DNA of 7,358 nucleotides from assembly GCA_027592155.1 (NCBI GenBank), contig JAQCKY010000101.1, positions 1-7,358 on the forward strand, in the 5' to 3' direction. This document shows, in pieces, positions 7,030 through 7,358 of the stretch. The translations under genes and the position numbers were made by a program. This stretch comes from Pseudomonadota bacterium (GTDB taxonomy: Bacteria; Pseudomonadota; Alphaproteobacteria; Rhodospirillales; UBA2165). The notes beneath the pieces are model-generated. The model worked only from the letters and a program-made list of their open reading frames with translations, did no database searches and was not told where the DNA came from. Each line of letters starts with the position of its first letter. Within the stretch, counting starts at the first letter, position 1.

Positions 7030-7358
7030 CCGTGGAAAGCGAGTTCGGTAATGGAAGAGCGTCTTCGATTTGTTGCCCGCCTCTTGGATGGCGAAGGCAT
7101 GAGTGATGTCTGCCGGTCTTTCGGGATATCCCGCAAGACCGGCTACAAAATTTTCAATCGTTACAAGGAACAAGGTATCGAGGCGCTGTGCGACCGTTCT
7201 CGGCGCCCGGTGCGTTATGCCAACCAGTTGCCTGAGCAGATCGAGCAGATGATTGTGCGCTTTAAGAAGGAGAAGCCCCACTGGGGTGCCCGGAAGATCC
7301 GGGAACTGCTGGTTCGCCGACTTGCCGGCGATGCCCGCATTCCGGCCAAGAGCACGGT
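7027..7358 (+). CDS. IS481-family transposase, N-terminal part (3' partial)
   Basis: An open frame of 110 codons from the ATG at 7027, with no stop before the window ends. It begins MPWKASSVMEERLRFVARLL, followed by a helix-turn-helix at about residues 22-45 (GMSDVCRSFGISRKTGYKIF) and the segment YKEQGIEALCDRSRRP typical of IS481 transposases. KEKPHWGARKIRELL at about 82-95 and PAKST at 106-110 are the conserved lead-in to the rve integrase core. The catalytic DDE residues would come later and are not visible, so activity cannot be judged. The protein would bind the element ends and cut and join DNA. It is transcribed away from transketolase. The family assignment rests on these motifs as I recognise them. 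Confidence 0.9.
   Translation, partial: MPWKASSVMEERLRFVARLLDGEGMSDVCRSFGISRKTGYKIFNRYKEQGIEALCDRSRRPVRYANQLPEQIEQMIVRFKKEKPHWGARKIRELLVRRLAGDARIPAKST

Larger units (their letters stand above)
6948..7358 (+). mobile_element. IS481-family insertion sequence, left end (3' part off the window)
   Basis: Inferred from the transposase gene beginning at 7027 and from the style of the preceding sequence, which starts TGTGAGCGACCC at 6948 and contains TGTACCGGACACATGGG at 6978-6994. IS481 elements usually begin with TGT close to the transposase start, so either TGT (6948 or 6978) could be the true tip. The right terminal repeat and any target duplication lie outside the window, so the boundary is provisional. 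GGTAAC occurs twice, at 6968-6973 and 6993-6998, and could belong to a transposase binding region. Confidence 0.65.

Noticed and set aside
6751..7281. A 176-codon minus-strand open frame
   Set aside because: It runs antisense through the insertion-sequence end and transposase gene and into the tkt upstream region, with no recognisable motif and no ribosome binding site.
1..7358. CRISPR array, tRNA, rRNA, riboswitch or toxin-antitoxin system
   Set aside because: I looked for regularly spaced repeats, for conserved RNA gene segments and for paired small genes and saw none.

Overview
The window looks like a piece of an alphaproteobacterial chromosome with moderate-to-high G+C content. This rests on codon and base composition and on the overall look of the transketolase, class I aldolase and ACT proteins. 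It is an inference, and I cannot name a genus. Almost everything is ordinary, dense bacterial coding sequence.

Layout, left to right: (1) bases 1-309, plus strand: the 3' end of an ACT-domain protein, probably the second ACT domain of a GcvR-like regulator. (2) Bases 306-6681, minus strand: five genes in one direction with gaps of 54, 22, 87 and 30 bp (using my chosen starts). In transcription order they are transketolase, class I fructose-bisphosphate aldolase, ribulose-phosphate 3-epimerase, an SLC13/DASS-type membrane transporter and a two-domain universal stress protein. The last gene converges on the ACT gene, and the two stop codons share the four bases TTAA. (3) Bases 6682-about 6947: a non-coding region upstream of transketolase, with two short inverted repeats and a weak promoter candidate. 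(4) Bases about 6948-7358, plus strand: the left end of an IS481-family insertion sequence, with a strong Shine-Dalgarno and the first 110 codons of its transposase, which runs off the right edge.

How the genes fit together: transketolase, aldolase and epimerase rearrange and interconvert sugar phosphates. They serve the non-oxidative pentose phosphate pathway and equally the regeneration arm of the Calvin cycle. Nothing in the window (no RuBisCO, no phosphoribulokinase) decides between these roles. The transporter and stress protein form a second functional pair, perhaps read through from the same promoter. I found no convincing intrinsic terminator between any of the five genes.

I did not find a clearly new system. 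The points most worth a second look are: the transporter's substrate-binding motifs, which depart from the canonical SNT and TPPN signatures of the family; the asymmetric universal stress protein, with one intact and one degenerate nucleotide-binding loop and an enlarged first domain; and the insertion sequence placed about 270 bp upstream of transketolase.
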